Positions 25,897 through 36,516 of a stretch of 44,785 nt of DNA are shown here, one piece after another. The position numbers were made by a program, and so were the translations under genes. The notes beneath the pieces were generated by a model, which made no database searches, was not told where the DNA came from, and saw only the letters and a program-made list of their open reading frames with translations. Each line of letters starts with the position of its first letter. Position 1 is the first letter of the stretch. Location: the NCBI GenBank assembly GCA_025201865.1, contig MU602724.1, positions 9,683 to 54,467 on the forward strand, read 5' to 3'. This DNA comes from Ramicandelaber brevisporus (taxonomy: Eukaryota; Kickxellomycota; Ramicandelaberales; Ramicandelaberaceae).

Positions 25897-27279
25897 ATGC
25901 ACACGAAAGCACAGCGTGGTGGCAACGGCCTTCTCTTTGCCTCGACGGCAGCAGTGTTGGGAGCAGTCTCGTATGTTGGCTATTCCCGATACTATGCTCC
26001 ATATGCAACAGCTCGGAAAGCGGTGGATTCGTATCCACATGAGGCGCGCGAGCACTTGCGGAAAGGCATGCGAGAGTGGCACCAGGGTGATGCACGTGCA
26101 GCCAGCGCATCTTTGGAGGCTGCCATCAATGAGATCCACCAGTCTCAAGTACAAGTGGTTGATAATGATGAATCGATATTGCAGACGGCAGGATTGATGG
26201 CATTTTACGCTGAAACACTGTGGCAATCTGGAGATGAACGGCAGGCAATTGACGTGATGAAGAATGCCATTGAAACTGTTTTGGACGCTAAAGACACGTT
26301 TCCAACCAAGCCAAGCAATGCAATGCCATTGATTCTAAAGACATCCGCCAGCTCTCAACAGATTCAACAGCAACAGCTACTGTTGCAACAGAAGCGAGTG
26401 CATCGTGCAATTCAAATGGCTGTCAAATTGTCAGATTGGAGCCGAGGTTTCACTGAGCGCAGCTTCGGTTCTCCATCATCATCCTCATCATCATCACCAT
26501 TGTCCGCTCCACGGACTTCTTCTTCTTCTTCAATATCATCAGTGTTGACAACAGATGGTATTTTCAGAGAGCGAAGCCGACAGCTATCGTCCAAAACATT
26601 CTCAGCAAATGAACTCAACAACCTCGCCATTCAATGTCTCGCATTTGCCACTTACTTGCTGTTTGCAGTTGCACGCGAATCCCCACAGCCATACATTCCA
26701 CGAGCTGACTACATTTCAACAGCAGAGCGACTTGGCTCATTGTATGCTGAGCGCAATCAGCATTTGATGGCACTTCCATCGTTGACATGGGCAGCAGCAG
26801 CCTTGGATTCATCAAGAAAGTTCCTCCCTGCAATACCAGCCCACATAAACAAGCAGCTACAAGTAGTTAGCAAGTTGGAGGCGAATGAGCAGGATATGGA
26901 CTTGGTTCACTTTGCAATGTTGACGACGCGGATTGGAGACTCGTTGGTGGCAGTTGGACAGTTTGATGCTGCCTCGGACTGGTTGCAATCTGGCTCACAA
27001 GCCATTAGCCAGTGGAATGGTCGGAACAATGGCATGTTTGCAAAATTGACAGCCATGTTCAAGAGCACCAGCGAGATTGATGAGCGGGTGCTGGCAGCCG
27101 AGACAGAAGTCGCATTGCTAACCGGCCAGGCTGTGGCAAAAGAAATGAAACAAGATTATAAAAATGCGCGCGAGCTATACACAAATGCACGCGAGTTGGC
27201 ACATCAGCGGAATGTAGGACATCTTGTGCCGCACATTAACAATCAATTAAACAGGCTCAAAGCTGTTGAGCAAAAGTAA
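25897..27279 (+). CDS. MGR3: Mgr3-like mitochondrial TPR protein
   Basis: This 460-residue protein starts at ATG 25897. A short N-terminus precedes one membrane helix at about residues 10-29 (GLLFASTAAVLGAVSYVGYS). The next block, YAPYATARKAVDSYPHEAREHLRKGMREWHQGD (given here only by its ends and character), marks the start of helical TPR-like repeats that run to the C-terminus. The last repeat is YKNARELYTNARELAHQR. This layout matches yeast Mgr3, which with Mgr1 presents substrates to the i-AAA protease Yme1 at the mitochondrial inner membrane. Insertions at about 180-215 are Ser-rich. Homology is judged from architecture and the post-membrane block, so another mitochondrial TPR protein is possible. 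Confidence 0.55.
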   Translation: MHTKAQRGGNGLLFASTAAVLGAVSYVGYSRYYAPYATARKAVDSYPHEAREHLRKGMREWHQGDARAASASLEAAINEIHQSQVQVVDNDESILQTAGLMAFYAETLWQSGDERQAIDVMKNAIETVLDAKDTFPTKPSNAMPLILKTSASSQQIQQQQLLLQQKRVHRAIQMAVKLSDWSRGFTERSFGSPSSSSSSSPLSAPRTSSSSSISSVLTTDGIFRERSRQLSSKTFSANELNNLAIQCLAFATYLLFAVARESPQPYIPRADYISTAERLGSLYAERNQHLMALPSLTWAAAALDSSRKFLPAIPAHINKQLQVVSKLEANEQDMDLVHFAMLTTRIGDSLVAVGQFDAASDWLQSGSQAISQWNGRNNGMFAKLTAMFKSTSEIDERVLAAETEVALLTGQAVAKEMKQDYKNARELYTNARELAHQRNVGHLVPHINNQLNRLKAVEQK

Positions 27280-27415
27280 ACAATCATTTTTTTGAAAGCA
27301 TATTGGTATAAGTATAACTACTGTCCCTTACCTTTGAAGAGTATCGAAGCCCCTTATCAAGAGGACATACAGACTTGTTTGTGCGTGGTTTATTTTTCTG
27401 TGCAACTCTGCGAAC

Positions 27416-27421
27416 AATAAA
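27416..27421 (+). terminator. Poly(A) signal of the Mgr3-like gene
   Basis: AATAAA lies about 140 bp after the stop and 45 bp before the TMA7 start codon, so the two tandem units are tightly packed. Confidence 0.35.
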
Positions 27422-27466
27422 AAGAAAGAAAAACAAACCCCATACAAAAAAGAAAAGATCAAATAA

Positions 27467-27868
<402 letters not shown>

Positions 27869-28039
27869 TTGTTCCCAGTTAACATGTCTATTCAATCTAA
27901 CTGTTTTTTTTTAAATGAACTAGCAAAAAACAACAGAGTGATTTATTTATAAAGGTTGGACATAAATGAGTGGTATCAGTACTCAATACTATTGCTATTG
28001 TTATTATTACTATTGTCGTTATTATTGTTATTTTTTTTT

Positions 28040-31000
28040 TTAGAGAGCCTCGGGAGGACATTTGTATTCCAAAACAGCTGGATCCAGTACAATTGGACCA
28101 TCTGTGCATCCAGGCACTTGCTCTGCAAATGCTGCAGCCTGCGATTCAATCTGCTCAGTCGCCACTACCAGCACTGCCACTTTCGATTTGGTCGGATCCA
28201 CCAATGGCACAAAGTATTGCACAAAGCACCGTCTCAAATCAGCCGCGGTGGCACTTCTCAGCAGACGTTCCCAGTCATGCGAATACTTGTGTGCCTCTTC
28301 AGTTGGGTATCCACGCAGGATGGAATGCGTCTGGCTCTTCATGCGATACAATGGCTGGTCGTAGTTGGAGATTTCGTCAAACATTGCATCAGCGCGTGCA
28401 ATGTCCAAGTGGTGGTCGGCGGCAACTTCTTTAAGCCAGAATGGAATATCATCGCGGAGACGGATAATAAGATCGACGATCTCTTTGAGAGCCAGGACAG
28501 GGTTGGATGCCGGACCGACGGAGATGCTCAGGACGAGTTCACGAGTGAGAAGCTCGAGGCCAAAGGCGTACGAATGACCAGCGCCACGGACAGCTTGGAA
28601 GAGGAGACCATCAGCGCGCTCGAGAATGGAGAACAGCAAATTCATTGTGGGAATATCGGGATGGATGCTACGTTCGAGAACTTGAGCGCCGGAGATGCGA
28701 GCGGGCCACCCAATTCGGAAATTAGCAGCATCAGCGGCCGGAGAATCGACTACATATACACGGGTGGCATCAGGAACAATGTCATGAGTAACTGGATACC
28801 ATAGAGCATGCGGTAGCTGAGACTCAGACGCATTCAGACTCATTTTGGTCATCGGCAACTGCGCATCAGTCTCTTCATTCTGCGGCTTACCTTGCTTCTG
28901 ATGTTGCCTTCTTCTCGTGTATGCACTGACTTCACGATCCCAGACTGCACAAAATTCTGCGGCAATGTTTTCAGCACTGTCCATTTCTGTATTGTTTACT
29001 CCAACACCCACCAACAGCAATCCAGGTAGGCTGACATCCAATTCTCTATCCAAACTACAGTCTCTTTTATAAAGCGGCACTTTAACCGAAGGACATCCAT
29101 TCTTTGCAATCAAAAACTCTCGGATTTCCTCTAATCTTTCAATGACCACATTTGATCCATCTTCATTGCACTCTTCCAGCACTTTGACAACCTCCTTGAG
29201 GAATGGCAACTGAACAAAGTCGGATTCATATGAACTAACAGTGCCAGCTGCCATAATCCCGAAATGATCAACAGGCGTATCACACACTGAGGGATTGAAC
29301 ATTATTGGATCAACTTTAGCCTCAGTCTTTGTCTCAGTCTCTGCATTTTCCTCCATTTTTGTGGCATAAGTGTTGCTGTAGTTGTGATTATCAGCATATA
29401 GTCTCCAGAATACCTCCTGTAAAAGAGACTCAGGCTCATTTCTATAGTTTTGATATCTACGCAATTGATTGTGTGCCACATCGAGTACATTTTTCCGTTC
29501 AAACTTAATATTAACCAGCATGTTAACTATCCATCTAATTGCACGTGAATACGGTGGATATCTTTCACACTGCTTCTGTTGCTGCTGTTGCTGTTGCTGT
29601 TGTTGTTGAGCATCCTTCTGGTTTGTATCTGTGCAGGTATCGTATGATATGCTGTTATAGCCCGGAGTTGACATGAATGACAATGTAAAGTCAATAGTCA
29701 GTGCAGGATACATGGTGTTTGGTATAATTGCCCATTTTAACTCTTGTCTATCATAGGCTTCAATTGCAGACTCTTCCAACAACACATGTCCATCAGCATG
29801 TACATGATCACGCTCGGGTATTTTAGAATGAGCTGCAATTGCCTCATAAAAATCAGCATCAGCCTGGTCCAGTGGACTGGAGCTATCTCGCGAACCACGT
29901 GGAATCCATATACTGCCACGATGAAGAACGCCAATGAATATTGACCAATACGCTGCAAGTCTCTTTGGTAAACCATAGTATGAAAACATGGCATTCATTT
30001 GGTTGTGAATTGCTTCAGTTTCCACTGCAATAACTCCACGGAATGGAACCTGGTTTTGTAACGAGGAAACGGGTGTGTTGTCGATGGATGGCAAGTCTTC
30101 AATACGAATCAGTCGAGACAGTGTTGGTGGGTTTGGAATCGTAGTGACATCGGGAGCTGGTGGCATACTGTCATAATCATCTTTATCCAAGTCAACCACT
30201 GCGCCTTTAACAGCATGGTCGATAATCTGCCTTCTGATTTCTGCCAATTTTGTAGGCAGTTCAGTGCTACCAATATCCTGCTTGTTTAATTTATCACGCA
30301 TCAGCGATTCAATGATGTCGCCATTTGCTCTTTTACGACCCAATTCTCTTAATGCTTCATCATTATCTCTAGCCATTTGCTTTGATGGAACTAAAATGAC
30401 TTCTAAAATAGGTGCATCCACTATATATCTACGATACAAATCACGCCAGAATGACATCGGCTCGCTCTTCAGATCATGGTACAATGCTGTTGTGGATATC
30501 ATATCAGATATGTCCAGTGACTCATTCAAAGCAGGATTGGTATACAGCAGTCTCATTTCAGGCGACAGAGTCTTGTAGAACTGTGTGTCTCTAATGTGAA
30601 CTTCAACATCAGCATGCACGGCTGATCCAAAATCTTCATCAACAGCATTCAGCATAAACATGAGCGTGCTGTCTATAACGCTGTGGATATACACCAAATC
30701 TCGTTTATCGCGCTTTTCTGAGATACCATCTGTAGAAGCCAAAACACCACCAGTAGAGTCAATATTGGCTGCAGATGCACTTGGAGTGGTAGCCGCCAAG
30801 CTGGGAGTGGCTGCACGCAGTGCCAGGTGTGGTGGCAAATGTTCGGTGAAACCATGCTCCAATATGAATAGTAAAACATTTCTGAATCTCTCGTAAAATG
30901 GACCGCTAAGTGTCAAGTCTGGCATCGAGTCATCGGCCACTCCATCGTCATTTACATCATCATTGGCTGTGCCATTGCTAGTCTGAGGAGTTACCACTCG

Positions 31001-32239
31001 CTCAAAGTAGGCTGAGTAGATGTTCCAACCAAGATACTGAGGGTAAGCAGACACGTCAGTTGCCCATGGCTTCTGACCATCAGAAGATCCTCTACAAAAT
31101 GACATATTCATTGGACTAGAGTCTGCCGAAAACAGCACAAACAGCAGCACATTGATTGCCTTGATTAATCTAGAATCATTGTATGGAAGTCCACCCCAGA
31201 AGTAAACAATTTGAGCATTGCTGTCGTCATCGGATCCACTTGCGAATTCTACGCGTCGAGTCTCAAACTGTGATGCACCAGCTGGCCACCTGGGAATAAA
31301 CAATGGCCGAGGTAAAGAGGGCAAGGGTTCATTCACTGACATCTTTGGCGACTTTATTCTAATAGGCTCTGCGTTATCAACAATAACTGACGATTCCACA
31401 TATAATGAAGGATCTCTAGGAGTGAGTAGTCTTCCAGGCACTTTATCGATTGCATCAAACAGCGCTTCAGGTGTCAATCCACCACCAGTAATTGCACACA
31501 CCATATACTTTGGATCATAATACTTGCGATGATACTCAATGATATCCTCATTCACCAGATTGGGCACATCAAACGGTCTCCCTCCAGATTCATGCGGGAA
31601 CGGAGTATCCGCTGGACAAAGGAATTTACTCACAGTATCCCACAGCATCACAATGTTTCCCGCATAATCATTAAGAACCTCGCTGTACACTACACCACCA
31701 CCTTGTCCATCTGGCTTGACGTGGTACACCTCCGTCACAAAGTGATCCTCATTCAGCAACGGATGAAGCACATGGTCAATGAGCATTGGTAGATATGCAA
31801 ATGCACCATCCGAGCCGGCTGTTGTAATAACGTAATCGGTGTAGTATCGAGCTGTGCTGGCATTTCCGTGCTTGGCAATAAGACGTGCACCTGCTGCTGT
31901 CAAGTAGCCGTGTTTTGGATGTCGCAGGGAACCAGAGTGAACGAGATGCTCGAGAGTGTGAGGCAAGCCGCGGTCATCGGGAGAAGCAGTTGGGAGCATC
32001 AATGTTATACGGACCATTGCTGTTTTGGTGTCTGTAAGTACAAATCGCATCCCAGAGTCATCATGGCGGTACACTGCCGATACAACTGGCTTTGAAGGTG
32101 CTTCGTTGCCAGTATCGTCACCGATGGATGACTTGGACAGGTAGTCATAGGTAGCCGATGTCTCCAATGTCCAGCCTGGTCGCGTGCCATTCAATAGAGG
32201 ATGAGCCAAAGTCTGTTCCTGACGGCGTTCTGGAGACAT
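28040..32239 (-). CDS. M16 (insulinase-family) metallopeptidase, Sdd3-like
   Basis: This 1399-residue protein uses ATG 32239. The inverted zinc motif HTLEH is at residues 94-98, with Glu170 (VTEVYHV) as the probable third zinc ligand 72 residues later, followed by GVVYSEV. The preceding GLPHTLEHLVHSGSLRHP and the GNASTARYYTDYVITTAG block match the fungal YOL098C/Sdd3 group of the M16C subfamily rather than Cym1/PreP. Four alpha/beta domains are expected, and the C-terminal half carries the second inactive pair. No targeting peptide is seen, so it is probably cytosolic. A CAA/CAG-encoded Gln tract of about 12 residues (near 29580-29610) and a TET/KTEAK stretch interrupt the middle. Substrates are probably oligopeptides. 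Confidence 0.85.
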   Translation of the reverse strand: MSPERRQEQTLAHPLLNGTRPGWTLETSATYDYLSKSSIGDDTGNEAPSKPVVSAVYRHDDSGMRFVLTDTKTAMVRITLMLPTASPDDRGLPHTLEHLVHSGSLRHPKHGYLTAAGARLIAKHGNASTARYYTDYVITTAGSDGAFAYLPMLIDHVLHPLLNEDHFVTEVYHVKPDGQGGGVVYSEVLNDYAGNIVMLWDTVSKFLCPADTPFPHESGGRPFDVPNLVNEDIIEYHRKYYDPKYMVCAITGGGLTPEALFDAIDKVPGRLLTPRDPSLYVESSVIVDNAEPIRIKSPKMSVNEPLPSLPRPLFIPRWPAGASQFETRRVEFASGSDDDSNAQIVYFWGGLPYNDSRLIKAINVLLFVLFSADSSPMNMSFCRGSSDGQKPWATDVSAYPQYLGWNIYSAYFERVVTPQTSNGTANDDVNDDGVADDSMPDLTLSGPFYERFRNVLLFILEHGFTEHLPPHLALRAATPSLAATTPSASAANIDSTGGVLASTDGISEKRDKRDLVYIHSVIDSTLMFMLNAVDEDFGSAVHADVEVHIRDTQFYKTLSPEMRLLYTNPALNESLDISDMISTTALYHDLKSEPMSFWRDLYRRYIVDAPILEVILVPSKQMARDNDEALRELGRKRANGDIIESLMRDKLNKQDIGSTELPTKLAEIRRQIIDHAVKGAVVDLDKDDYDSMPPAPDVTTIPNPPTLSRLIRIEDLPSIDNTPVSSLQNQVPFRGVIAVETEAIHNQMNAMFSYYGLPKRLAAYWSIFIGVLHRGSIWIPRGSRDSSSPLDQADADFYEAIAAHSKIPERDHVHADGHVLLEESAIEAYDRQELKWAIIPNTMYPALTIDFTLSFMSTPGYNSISYDTCTDTNQKDAQQQQQQQQQQQKQCERYPPYSRAIRWIVNMLVNIKFERKNVLDVAHNQLRRYQNYRNEPESLLQEVFWRLYADNHNYSNTYATKMEENAETETKTEAKVDPIMFNPSVCDTPVDHFGIMAAGTVSSYESDFVQLPFLKEVVKVLEECNEDGSNVVIERLEEIREFLIAKNGCPSVKVPLYKRDCSLDRELDVSLPGLLLVGVGVNNTEMDSAENIAAEFCAVWDREVSAYTRRRQHQKQGKPQNEETDAQLPMTKMSLNASESQLPHALWYPVTHDIVPDATRVYVVDSPAADAANFRIGWPARISGAQVLERSIHPDIPTMNLLFSILERADGLLFQAVRGAGHSYAFGLELLTRELVLSISVGPASNPVLALKEIVDLIIRLRDDIPFWLKEVAADHHLDIARADAMFDEISNYDQPLYRMKSQTHSILRGYPTEEAHKYSHDWERLLRSATAADLRRCFVQYFVPLVDPTKSKVAVLVVATEQIESQAAAFAEQVPGCTDGPIVLDPAVLEYKCPPEAL

Positions 32240-32609
32240 GATGAAGCAAAGAGAGTGAAGAGAAGAACAAGACGAATAGAGACCGACCGACCGACTGACT
32301 GACTGACCAAGAGGACACACGCGTTCTTACCTCAAAAAAAGAACGCAAGGTGGGCTGCACGCAGCGAAATGGGGCAAGAAGAGAGTTCGGAGGTTGTCTA
32401 ATCGATCCCGCTGATCAGAGGTTATGCTTGTGTGAGTGTGCGAGTGTGTGAGTGTGTTGTTTTTTATTTTGTGTGTGCGTTTGTGTGTGTCGAAGCTGCC
32501 GCGTCACCATCTCTGTTGACGTTGGCAGAACGAACAGAACCAAAGTAAAAGAAAATCATCTTTCAATCTTACCTCGGTGAAGACGACGACGACGACGACG
32601 ACGGCGAAG
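32240..32609. promoter_or_regulatory. Divergent promoter between the M16 peptidase and derlin genes
   Basis: This 370-bp region separates two divergent starts. It has CGACCGACTGACTGACTGAC repeats (about 32283-32305), a TG-rich run (GTGTGAGTGTGCGAGTGTGT, about 32428-32490) and an imperfect GAC microsatellite (32580-32603) directly before the derlin ATG. Confidence 0.4.
32580..32603 (+). repeat. (GAC)n microsatellite in the derlin leader
   Basis: About seven tandem GAC units are read directly, ending just before the start codon at 32610. Confidence 0.85.
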
Positions 32610-33488
32610 ATGATGGACACGTTTTGGCAGACCGACGTAGGACAGCGTATGGCGCGCATTCCTCCAGTGACTCGCTTCCTCTTGCTGTCCACCATTGCCT
32701 GTACACTTTACGGCTACTTTATCGGCAGCAGGTATCTGATTCTCTGGTTCCCTGGCAGTAAAATCCCGTTATGGCAGTTTTGGCGTGTCTTTACTAGTTA
32801 CTTTGTGTATCCAGTCAAATTCCAACTACTGTACCATCTGTACATGCTCTACACGTACTCAAACGAGCTCGAACGCAGGTTCTTTACCCCTTCCAACAAT
32901 CGTGACACCGTTGACTATGTGTATTACTTGCTGTTGACGATGGTAGCTGCCACACCGCTGGGTTATTTACTAGCGCAACCACTTATGGGAGATACGCTGG
33001 ATATGATTGCTATATACTTGTGGTCAAACATGAGCCCGCATCAGGAGATTTCCATCATTTTTAACGTGACGGTCAAAGGTTCGTATTTCCCGTATGCATA
33101 CATGGTTCTGTATTCGATTATGAACGAAGGTGCAATGCCAACGGGACTGTTTATTGGGTTGGTTGTGGCATTTGCTTGGCATAACTTGGACAGCGTGAAT
33201 CCGCCAGGCCCGAGAACGCCTGTGGGAACGAGATGGCTGGACACACCGAAACCACTGCGTGCATTTTTGGAGAGACTTTTGGGAATTGAGAGCCAGCCAG
33301 CTCGCCAAGCGAACGGACTGACTGGTGGAGCTGCAGCTACGGGCGGATCTGCTCCGAGACCAACTGGATTCAATCGGTTCGGTGCTCGCACAACTGGACT
33401 TGGAGGACAGCCAACAGCTGGAACAGACGGTGGTCCACAGCCTCGTCCTGGTCACACTTGGGGAACCGGACGACGCCTTGGTGATTAA
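32610..33488 (+). CDS. Derlin (Der1-like) ER membrane protein
   Basis: This 292-residue protein starts at one of two adjacent ATGs (32610 or 32613). It has the derlin rhomboid-pseudoprotease layout. An N-terminal amphipathic segment (TDVGQRMARIPPVTRFLL) is followed by the first membrane helix, the WQFWRVFTSYFVYP motif at about residues 56-69 and several further helices to about 190. It then has a cytosolic Gly/Pro/Arg-rich tail. Derlins line the retrotranslocation path of ER-associated degradation with Hrd1 and Cdc48. They keep the rhomboid fold without the catalytic Ser-His. The tail ends GTGRRLGD. A canonical SHP box for Cdc48 binding is suggested by Gly/Arg/Leu residues near the very end but is not certain. 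Confidence 0.88.
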   Translation: MMDTFWQTDVGQRMARIPPVTRFLLLSTIACTLYGYFIGSRYLILWFPGSKIPLWQFWRVFTSYFVYPVKFQLLYHLYMLYTYSNELERRFFTPSNNRDTVDYVYYLLLTMVAATPLGYLLAQPLMGDTLDMIAIYLWSNMSPHQEISIIFNVTVKGSYFPYAYMVLYSIMNEGAMPTGLFIGLVVAFAWHNLDSVNPPGPRTPVGTRWLDTPKPLRAFLERLLGIESQPARQANGLTGGAAATGGSAPRPTGFNRFGARTTGLGGQPTAGTDGGPQPRPGHTWGTGRRLGD

Positions 33489-33584
33489 ACTAAAATGTAA
33501 AGAGGAATGTCTTTTATATTTTGATATTTAAAGCAGCAAAGTAAAGCAAGTTAAAGCAGGTTAAAGCAAATTTAGGAGAATAAG

Positions 33585-33590
33585 AATAAA
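33585..33590 (+). terminator. Poly(A) signal of the derlin gene
   Basis: AATAAA lies about 100 bp after the stop. It is preceded by GTTAAAGCA-type tandem units (about 33540-33572), in the convergent gap with the protease-like gene. Confidence 0.45.
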
Positions 33591-33672
33591 AGAGTATAAG
33601 AGAAAGTGAGGAAGCATAAGAGGGGAGGGGGAAGAATGAAGGGAGGACCTAATTGTTATTTGTTTATTTATT

Positions 33673-35814
33673 TCAGCGCAAACGAGATGATCGCAAATAG
33701 TGAGCGGTAGTGCACAATGTGCTAAATGAAGTTGCCATCAGTGTCATTAGTAATAAGGATGTCGCAGATGTTGCGGATAGAGACAGGACTGCACCATTTG
33801 CATGGGGTCTTCTAGGAATGTCACCGGATTCGGCATTGGAGACAATGTGTCTTGAGTCAAATACAATATCAACGGTCTGTGGCTCAGGTGATGATGGCTT
33901 GGATGGCACTGAGCCCGCGCTAGTGCTGCTGCTGCTACGAGGCTTACTCTTGTTCTTGAGAGTGTCAGGTATGTTGCGAGGTGGAGACTTGCTCTCTTTT
34001 GTAACAACCTCTAGCCACGGCATGTACTTTTGAGCGTTAATGAATGCAGCAGAGAGCGCCTTCTCATCAAATGCACTAGATATGCCACATACATCTTCCC
34101 GCCTTTGGAATGGATAGGTTGCAGTGTACATTCCTAGCAGTGTGATAACGGGTTTGCCATTTCGCAATACAGCAGTCTCTTCACGAATCAGCAATCCACC
34201 GGTAGAGATATCGCACAGGCTGCGTGAGTTGACCTGCGCACAAATTGCAGCTGGAATCGTATCAATGTTGCCCATAAAATAATCACCATTGGAATCGCTG
34301 GGTTTGCCAGTCATTTGCTGAGGGAAGGGCTGCAAGGGTAGCAAATTACCACCAATATGCTTGGAACATGTACAATAGTCAGACAAGTTAACCTGGGTAG
34401 CCACGAAGCCATCAGTTTCAACTACAGCTGGAGCATCATCAATCCATTTTCTTTGTCTCCAAGTCAGCAGTTTTAATGATGTCAGGTTTGTAACATCTGA
34501 CTTGCACACTTCAATCGGGGCAGCCGTGTAATTAAACGCAATATCCTGATTCAGCTCCAAGACTGCAATGTTGCCCATCGGCTCAACTGGCGTGACTGCT
34601 GTTGTTGCATTAAATCCTGGTGGTGGCTCTTTAGTCCCATACACTTTGATTGAGCTGACTCGATGTTTAACTTCAGGTTCACCAACCATCATTACTGCCA
34701 ACTCACCAACCTCGGCATAAGACACGCCTGATGTACGCATATCTGGAGCGGGCTTGTTCGCTGGCTCAACCCACCATTCCAAATCGAGAGCGCACTTTGC
34801 AGTAGTCAGAACGTGGCGGTTGGAGATGAGCGCACCCATACATCGCGTCCAAGAGTCTTTCGGTGCACCGGCGAGATTTCGACGAACGATTGATACAACA
34901 AACGGATATTCAGACTGTGCCTGTCTGGGAACAACTCTGCCAGTGCTGTAAGTTAACTCTTCGGTGTCGGGGCTGTTCTCAGTGTTGGGTGTGCGGCCGC
35001 TTTGACTGGATGGACTCGGAGTTGGGGACAAGGATGATGTCGATGACGAGGAGGACGGAGGGGAGTAAGAGGAAGATGGAGAGGAGGAAGAGGCGGACGC
35101 CATTCTTTGCATGGAGGACGCTACTGATACTGAACCTGGTCCTGAATATGAAGAGAGTGCTGATGCTGACGAAGTGGTTGTTGGGTAGATTCTGGATGGC
35201 TGAGGTGGTGTCCATGGAATCAATGCATCAAATGAGCCGCTGTATGTGGTTACCGAATACCATTTTACCGACCAATCTGGTACATACATTCCAACTTGTA
35301 TAGGCGATAGAGTGGTTGTAGCCGAAGCAGTGGATGGTGTTGCCGGCACGATATCACCACTACTTGACTTTACAAATAGAGATGATGAAGCTGATGCTAC
35401 AGAGGTCGAGCCACTTGCCCAAGGTGTTGGCGACGGCCAGCTCCCGCCAGATTGCGCGTTCGGCCACCATCCTGAACCCGCTGGAGTCGCTGAAGAGTGA
35501 GTTGTAGCCGGCGAAAAAGCGCCGTTGCCGCCACCACCACCACCACCACCACCTCTTGAGGGTCTACTGTCAGTCGATGGAGTGCCAACTACACCGCCGC
35601 TGCTTAACAATGGCCCAGTGCCAGTGGGAGGAGAGTGTGCATCAGAGGCCGAGGGCTGACCGCAAACAACGGAAATGCCACCGATGAGCGCCGTCAGAGT
35701 GAGCAGTGCTGTGAATACAGGCGACACGGCGACCAAGGCAGCACCTCGTCGTCGCTTCGTTCGAGGCCACTGCTCTGGCCGCAACCGTGCATCGCTGTCG
35801 GTTCGATTGTACAT
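33673..35814 (-). CDS. Membrane-anchored trypsin-fold protein lacking catalytic residues
   Basis: This 713-residue protein uses ATG 35814 in the context AATAAAATG. A basic stretch (TKRRR) precedes one hydrophobic helix at about residues 22-48, giving a signal anchor or uncleaved signal. Residues about 50-280 are Ser/Pro/Gly/Thr-rich, a stalk that is probably O-glycosylated. A chymotrypsin-like domain follows at about 295-600. It keeps the Cys42-Cys58 spacing (CMGALISNRHVLTTAKC), but the catalytic His is Lys340. The NIAVLEL strand has Asn415 in place of the catalytic Asp. The GDSGGPL loop is DISTGGLL (Ser537-Thr538), so the serine is shifted or replaced. Another Ser-rich linker and a C-terminal hydrophobic stretch (about 680-705) follow. 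It is most likely an inactive surface pseudo-protease. Confidence 0.7.
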   Translation of the reverse strand: MYNRTDSDARLRPEQWPRTKRRRGAALVAVSPVFTALLTLTALIGGISVVCGQPSASDAHSPPTGTGPLLSSGGVVGTPSTDSRPSRGGGGGGGGGNGAFSPATTHSSATPAGSGWWPNAQSGGSWPSPTPWASGSTSVASASSSLFVKSSSGDIVPATPSTASATTTLSPIQVGMYVPDWSVKWYSVTTYSGSFDALIPWTPPQPSRIYPTTTSSASALSSYSGPGSVSVASSMQRMASASSSSPSSSYSPPSSSSSTSSLSPTPSPSSQSGRTPNTENSPDTEELTYSTGRVVPRQAQSEYPFVVSIVRRNLAGAPKDSWTRCMGALISNRHVLTTAKCALDLEWWVEPANKPAPDMRTSGVSYAEVGELAVMMVGEPEVKHRVSSIKVYGTKEPPPGFNATTAVTPVEPMGNIAVLELNQDIAFNYTAAPIEVCKSDVTNLTSLKLLTWRQRKWIDDAPAVVETDGFVATQVNLSDYCTCSKHIGGNLLPLQPFPQQMTGKPSDSNGDYFMGNIDTIPAAICAQVNSRSLCDISTGGLLIREETAVLRNGKPVITLLGMYTATYPFQRREDVCGISSAFDEKALSAAFINAQKYMPWLEVVTKESKSPPRNIPDTLKNKSKPRSSSSTSAGSVPSKPSSPEPQTVDIVFDSRHIVSNAESGDIPRRPHANGAVLSLSATSATSLLLMTLMATSFSTLCTTAHYLRSSRLR

Positions 35815-36470
35815 TTTATTTGATAAGAATATTATAGAGAGAGTGGTGTGTGTGTGTCTGTGTGTGTCTATGTGTGTTAGAAGTAGAAGAGGAAGGAGGA
35901 AGGAGGAGTGCTCAACGGACTCGGCAGTGCCGCAGAGAGCCCTCGTCTGCTTGTGTAACACTCATTGGGCACACCACTCACCGGCCCAGCTTGCGAGGCT
36001 TACTGACCTCATTGGCACAACGCCTGAAATAAGTATTGGCATCGTACTTGCACGCATTCGCGGAGTTGGTGGACGCTAATGGCATCCAGCAGGTGTCAAA
36101 TCTCGATTCCGTCATCATCGTCATCATCATAATAATAGTCAAAAAAAGAAACAAGGAAACAAACAACGACGTCATCCTCCGATTGTTGTTCTTTTCTTTT
36201 GATCGCACGCCTCAGTTGATATGATATACACCAGCTTCGGCATGTCGAGCGTGGATGCACACTACCGTTAAATAACCGAACTAACTAGCTAGCTATAGCT
36301 AGTCACTTTCTTTCCACTTAGCTGCACAGTTGTATCAATCTCGGGCTGACTTTTTTGTTTACATTTTTGCTACTTCTCGCGCCTTCAGTTGCAACTCCTT
36401 CCCAAATGCTGCCCGCTGCCCTCCTCTTCCTCCTGACACTCCGATATCCAGTGATGATCATCGCTTTCCG

Positions 36471-36516
36471 TCCTTCTTTCCTTCTTCCCTCCCTTCCTCC
36501 CTCCCTCCCTTCCTCT
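36471..36516 (+). repeat. Pure pyrimidine tract (46 nt)
   Basis: Forty-six consecutive C/T bases on the + strand with CCTCCCTCC-type repetition. Such tracts can form triplex (H-DNA) structures, but no function is demonstrated here. Confidence 0.85.

Noticed and set aside
35978-36208. Minus-strand frame with a hydrophobic N-terminus and three cysteines, followed by a GTGAGT donor-like site
   Set aside because: I considered a small secreted or CHCH-type spliced gene, or a 5' exon of the pseudo-protease. No matching second exon or cysteine pattern (CX9C or CX3C) is found, and the protease has its own well-placed ATG.
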